Of a stretch of DNA of 64,000 bases, positions 60,718 through 64,000 are shown piece after piece (the first letter of the stretch is position 1; each line of letters starts with the position of its first letter). The DNA comes from Citrobacter sp. Lineage in GTDB: Bacteria > Pseudomonadota > Gammaproteobacteria > Enterobacterales > Enterobacteriaceae. The notes beneath the pieces are model-generated. The model searched no databases. It saw only the letters and a list, made by a program, of their open reading frames with translations, and was not told the origin of the DNA. The position numbers and the translations under genes are program-made. The stretch spans positions 1 through 64,000 of the forward strand of contig DXKH01000071.1 in the NCBI GenBank assembly GCA_019415335.1. The letters are read 5' to 3'.

Positions 60718-63381
60718 TTACGCCAGACGCGGGTTAACTTTTTCTGCATCGATGTTGAATTTGGTAATTGCATCCGCAACCACTTTCTTATCGATTTCGC
60801 CACGTTTAGCCAGTTCGCCCAGTGCCGCTACCACCACGTAGGACGCATCCACTTCGAAGTGGTGACGCAGGTTTTCACGGCTGTCAGAGCGACCGAAACC
60901 GTCGGTACCCAGTACGCGATAATCATCAGCCGGTACATAAGTACGAACCTGTTCGGCAAACAGTTTCATATAGTCAGTAGATGCTACAGCCGGCGCGTCG
61001 TTCATCACCTGAGCGATGTACGGAACGCGCGGTGTTTCCATTGGGTGCAGCATGTTCCAACGTTCACAGTCCTGACCATCACGTGCCAGTTCAGTGAAGG
61101 AGGTGACGCTGTACACGTCAGAGCCCACGCCGTAGTCTTTCGCCAGGATCTGCGCTGCTTCACGAACGTGACGCAGGATAGAACCGGAGCCCAGCAGCTG
61201 AACTTTACCTTTGCTACCTTCCAGGGTTTCGAGTTTGTAGATACCTTTACGGATACCTTCCTCAGCACCTTCCGGCATGGCTGGCATGTGGTAGTTTTCG
61301 TTCAGCGTGGTGATGTAGTAGTAAACGTTCTCTTGTTTCTCACCGTACATACGCTCCAGACCATCGTGCATGATGACCGCAACTTCGTATGCGTAAGACG
61401 GATCGTAAGAGATACAGTTCGGGATAGTCAGAGACTGAATATGGCTGTGACCATCTTCGTGCTGCAGACCTTCACCATTCAGCGTTGTACGACCGGACGT
61501 CCCGCCAATCAGGAAGCCACGCGCCTGCTGGTCACCTGCTGCCCAGCACAGGTCGCCGATACGCTGGAACCCGAACATGGAGTAGTAGATGTAGAACGGA
61601 ATCATCGGCAGGTCGTTGGTGCTGTAAGAGGTCGCCGCCGCCAGCCAGGAAGACCCTGCGCCCAGCTCGTTGATCCCTTCCTGCAGAATCTGACCTTTCT
61701 CGTCTTCTTTGTAGTACGCAACCTGCTCACGGTCCTGCGGGGTGTACTGCTGGCCGTTCGGGCTGTAAATACCAATCTGACGGAACAGACCTTCCATACC
61801 GAAAGTACGCGCTTCGTCGGCGATGATCGGAACCAGACGATCTTTGATCGATTTGTTCTTCAGCATCACGTTCAGAGCACGAACGAAAGCGATAGTGGTG
61901 GAGATTTCTTTGTTCTGCTCTTCCAGCAGCGCGCCGAAGTCTTCCAGGGTCGGCAGTTCCAGCTTCTCAGTGAAGTTCGGCTGACGGCTCGGCAGGTAGC
62001 CGTGCAGCGCCTGGCGACGTTCGTGCAAGTATTTGTGCTCTTCAGAACCTTCCGGGAAGGTAATGTAAGACAGTTTTTCAACCTGCTCGTCAGTGACAGG
62101 AACATTGAAACGGTCGCGGATATAACGCACGCCGTCCATGTTCATTTTCTTCACCTGGTGCGCGATGTTTTTACCTTCGGCGGTGTCACCCATGCCATAA
62201 CCTTTGATGGTATGGGCCAGGATTACGGTAGCTTTGCCTTTGGTTTCCTGCGCTTTTTTCAGTGCTGCGTAAACTTTCTTCGGATCGTGACCACCACGGT
62301 TCAGCGCCCAGATCTGCTCATCAGTCCAGTCTGCAACCAGTGCTGCGGTTTCCGGGTATTTACCAAAGAAGTGCTCACGAACATACGCACCATCTTTGGA
62401 TTTGAAGGTCTGGTAGTCGCCGTCAACGGTTTCGTTCATCAGTTGGATCAGTTTACCGCTGGTATCTTTACGCAGCAGCTCATCCCAACGACCACCCCAC
62501 ATCACTTTGATCACGTTCCAGCCAGCACCTTCAAAGATACCTTCCAGTTCGTTAACGATTTTGCCGTTACCGGTGACCGGGCCGTCCAGACGCTGCAGGT
62601 TACAGTTGATGACGAAGACCAGGTTGTCCAGTTTTTCACGGGTCGCGATAGTGATCGCCCCTTTGGATTCTGGTTCGTCCATTTCACCGTCGCCGAGGAA
62701 AGCGTAAACGGTCTGTTTAGAGGTGTCTTTCAGGCCACGGTGTTCCAGATATTTCAGGAACTTAGCCTGATAGATTGCACCGATTGGACCCAGCCCCATA
62801 GAAACGGTCGGGAACTGCCAGAATTCTGGCATCAGTTTCGGGTGCGGGTAGGAAGACAGGCCATTGCCATGAACTTCCTGACGGAAGTTGTCCATCTGCT
62901 CTTCAGTCAGACGGCCTTCCAGGAATGCGCGGGCATAAATGCCCGGGGAGATGTGGCCCTGGAAGTACACCAGGTCGCCGCCATCCTGCTCATTGCGGGC
63001 GCGGAAGAAGTGGTTGAAGCAAACATCGTAGACCGTCGCAGAAGACTGGAAGGATGCCATGTGGCCGCCCAGCTCGAGGTCTTTTTTAGACGCACGCAGC
63101 ACGGTCATGATGGCGTTCCAACGGATAGCAGAACGAATACGACGCTCCAGCTCCAGATTGCCCGGGTATTCCGGCTCATCTTCAACGGCAATAGTGTTGA
63201 TGTAATTGCTTGCCCCAGTACCTGCCGCTACTTTCACGCCGCCTTTGCGGGCTTCAGAAAGAAGCTGGTCGATCAGATACTGAGCGCGCTCAACACCTTC
63301 TTCACGGATGACCGATTCGATCGCCTGTAGCCAGTCGCGAGTTTCGATCGGATCCACGTCATTTGGGAAACGTTCTGACAT
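60718..63381 (-). CDS. aceE: pyruvate dehydrogenase E1 component
   Basis: Thiamine-diphosphate enzyme that decarboxylates pyruvate and acetylates the E2 lipoyl group. The 887-residue homodimeric-type E1 matches the E. coli length ([21 protein letters not shown]). TPP-binding motif: [16 protein letters not shown] (about 228-243) through [16 protein letters not shown] (Asn258/Asn260 region). The flexible loop region around residue 407 ([20 protein letters not shown]) is intact. AAGGAAT precedes the ATG. A conserved hairpin lies in the leader. Confidence 0.97.
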   Translation of the reverse strand: MSERFPNDVDPIETRDWLQAIESVIREEGVERAQYLIDQLLSEARKGGVKVAAGTGASNYINTIAVEDEPEYPGNLELERRIRSAIRWNAIMTVLRASKKDLELGGHMASFQSSATVYDVCFNHFFRARNEQDGGDLVYFQGHISPGIYARAFLEGRLTEEQMDNFRQEVHGNGLSSYPHPKLMPEFWQFPTVSMGLGPIGAIYQAKFLKYLEHRGLKDTSKQTVYAFLGDGEMDEPESKGAITIATREKLDNLVFVINCNLQRLDGPVTGNGKIVNELEGIFEGAGWNVIKVMWGGRWDELLRKDTSGKLIQLMNETVDGDYQTFKSKDGAYVREHFFGKYPETAALVADWTDEQIWALNRGGHDPKKVYAALKKAQETKGKATVILAHTIKGYGMGDTAEGKNIAHQVKKMNMDGVRYIRDRFNVPVTDEQVEKLSYITFPEGSEEHKYLHERRQALHGYLPSRQPNFTEKLELPTLEDFGALLEEQNKEISTTIAFVRALNVMLKNKSIKDRLVPIIADEARTFGMEGLFRQIGIYSPNGQQYTPQDREQVAYYKEDEKGQILQEGINELGAGSSWLAAATSYSTNDLPMIPFYIYYSMFGFQRIGDLCWAAGDQQARGFLIGGTSGRTTLNGEGLQHEDGHSHIQSLTIPNCISYDPSYAYEVAVIMHDGLERMYGEKQENVYYYITTLNENYHMPAMPEGAEEGIRKGIYKLETLEGSKGKVQLLGSGSILRHVREAAQILAKDYGVGSDVYSVTSFTELARDGQDCERWNMLHPMETPRVPYIAQVMNDAPAVASTDYMKLFAEQVRTYVPADDYRVLGTDGFGRSDSRENLRHHFEVDASYVVVAALGELAKRGEIDKKVVADAITKFNIDAEKVNPRLA

Positions 63382-63420
63382 GGGGGTATTCCTTATCTAT
63401 CTAATACGTTGAGTTATCTG

Positions 63421-63468
63421 GAACCTGTCCCATTACGTTCTCGTCAGAGAGCGTAATAAGACAGGTTC
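63421..63468 (-). promoter_or_regulatory. 22-bp hairpin in the pdhR-aceE intercistronic leader
   Basis: In the minus-strand RNA, GAACCUGUC-UU-AUUACG-C-UCUC pairs with GAGA-A-CGUAAU-GG-GACAGGUUC around a UGAC loop. There are 19 Watson-Crick pairs, two U-G wobbles and one C/A mismatch. It has no T-run, so it is not a normal terminator. It ends 39 nt before the aceE ATG and may be a processing or stability element. Confidence 0.7.
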
Positions 63469-63544
63469 TGCGTTTAGTTGCCGCGCACTTTATATGGCGC
63501 TTGATTTACAACATCTTCTGGTTAACGTTCTGCCAGAAAAATCA

Positions 63545-64000
63545 CTAATTCTTTCGTTGCTCCAGGCGACGTAAGGCGCGTTCACGACGGCTCTCCTCAC
63601 GGCTTCTGTCCAGCAGAATCTCTTCGATAAACGCCAGATGGCGATGTGATGCTTCACGCGCCTCTTCTGGCTTACCGGCAATAATCGCTTCGAAAATACG
63701 GGTGCGGTGACCACTCACCAGCGGAAGCATCTCGCGACGCGAATAGAGCAACTCGAAGTTCTGACGTACGTTCTGGGCCAGCATGGGTTCCATACACCTT
63801 AGCAGATGGAGTAAAACCACATTGTGTGCCGCTTCGGTGACAGCAATTTGATACTGGAGGACGGCATCGGACTCGGCATCGCGGTCGCCCGACTCTTGCG
63901 CGAGTTCGATGGCATGGTGCAGTTCACGAATGCGCGTTTTGTCTTCATCCGTGCTGCGCAACGCTGCGTAGTATGCAGCAATGCCTTCCAGCGCATGGCG
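63545..64000 (-). CDS. pdhR: pyruvate dehydrogenase complex repressor PdhR, C-terminal part
   Basis: GntR/FadR-type repressor of pdhR-aceEF-lpd, relieved by pyruvate. Only the last 151 codons are in the window; the N-terminal winged helix is beyond the right edge. The reading begins [20 protein letters not shown] and continues as the all-helical FCD effector domain ([22 protein letters not shown]-type [26 protein letters not shown]). It ends in a basic tail ([14 protein letters not shown]). It is upstream of aceE in the same direction, with a 163-bp intercistronic region containing the hairpin. Confidence 0.95.
   Translation of the reverse strand, partial: RHALEGIAAYYAALRSTDEDKTRIRELHHAIELAQESGDRDAESDAVLQYQIAVTEAAHNVVLLHLLRCMEPMLAQNVRQNFELLYSRREMLPLVSGHRTRIFEAIIAGKPEEAREASHRHLAFIEEILLDRSREESRRERALRRLEQRKN

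Noticed and set aside
60859..63330. Very long plus-strand open frame (over 800 codons) opposite aceE
   Set aside because: It is antisense to a highly conserved, codon-biased gene; strong codon bias removes stops from the opposite frame. The predicted protein resembles nothing and has no ribosome-binding site support.

Overview
The window is ordinary enterobacterial core chromosome. Its gene order matches the Escherichia coli min 2.6-4 region read backwards: rpsB-map-glnD-dapD through fhuACDB, mrcB, dksA, pcnB, panBCD, can-hpt, gcd, cueO, speED, acnB and lpd-aceFE-pdhR. Protein lengths and many motifs match E. coli almost exactly. Three features point to Citrobacter or a close relative rather than E. 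coli or Salmonella: a D-threonate cassette that E. coli K-12 lacks here, no fimbrial operon between folK and panB, and enterobacterial REP/BIME and ERIC repeats. The genus call is inference from remembered gene order.

Layout. 1-5.6 kb: the 5' end of rpsB with its S2-responsive leader, then map, glnD, dapD and yaeH. 5.6-10 kb, minus strand: cdaR, degP (with a clear sigma-E promoter) and dgt. 10-15.6 kb: mtnN-btuF-yadS, erpA, clcA and hemL. 15.7-27 kb, minus strand: the ferrichrome operon fhuACDB, then mrcB and hrpB. 27-34 kb, plus strand: thpR, sfsA, dksA, gluQ, pcnB (conserved ATT start), folK and panB-panC-panD. 34-38 kb, minus strand: yadE, an orphan PTS EIIA (yadI) and the ABC-2 pair yadG/yadH, followed by an ERIC element. 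38-47 kb: can, hpt, gcd with an overlapping CRP dyad, an unrecognised exported protein, cueO with a CueR promoter, yacC and speE-speD. 46.7-51 kb: a YmjA-like small gene and the cassette dtnR-pdxA2-dtnK-kdgT-like. 51-64 kb: yacL, acnB, a DUF3300/DUF2950 pair (yacH and its neighbour), lpd, aceF, aceE and the 3' part of pdhR.

How it fits together. Most of the window is housekeeping: nitrogen signalling, lysine/peptidoglycan precursors, coenzyme A precursors, polyamines, haem and Fe-S, and the pyruvate dehydrogenase/aconitase entry to the TCA cycle. Accessory functions are siderophore uptake, copper detoxification, periplasmic glucose oxidation and D-threonate use. The accessory cassette has the most complete readable control region: a CRP half-site about 41.5 bp upstream of the predicted start, a TATAAT box and two overlapping perfect inverted repeats, in front of a transporter-kinase-dehydrogenase-repressor gene string.

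I saw no prophage, insertion sequence, CRISPR array, tRNA or rRNA. I found no clearly undescribed multi-gene system. The least explained items are the DUF3300/DUF2950 pair, the exported protein at 42.1-42.7 kb, the YmjA-like gene, and the aceE-leader hairpin.
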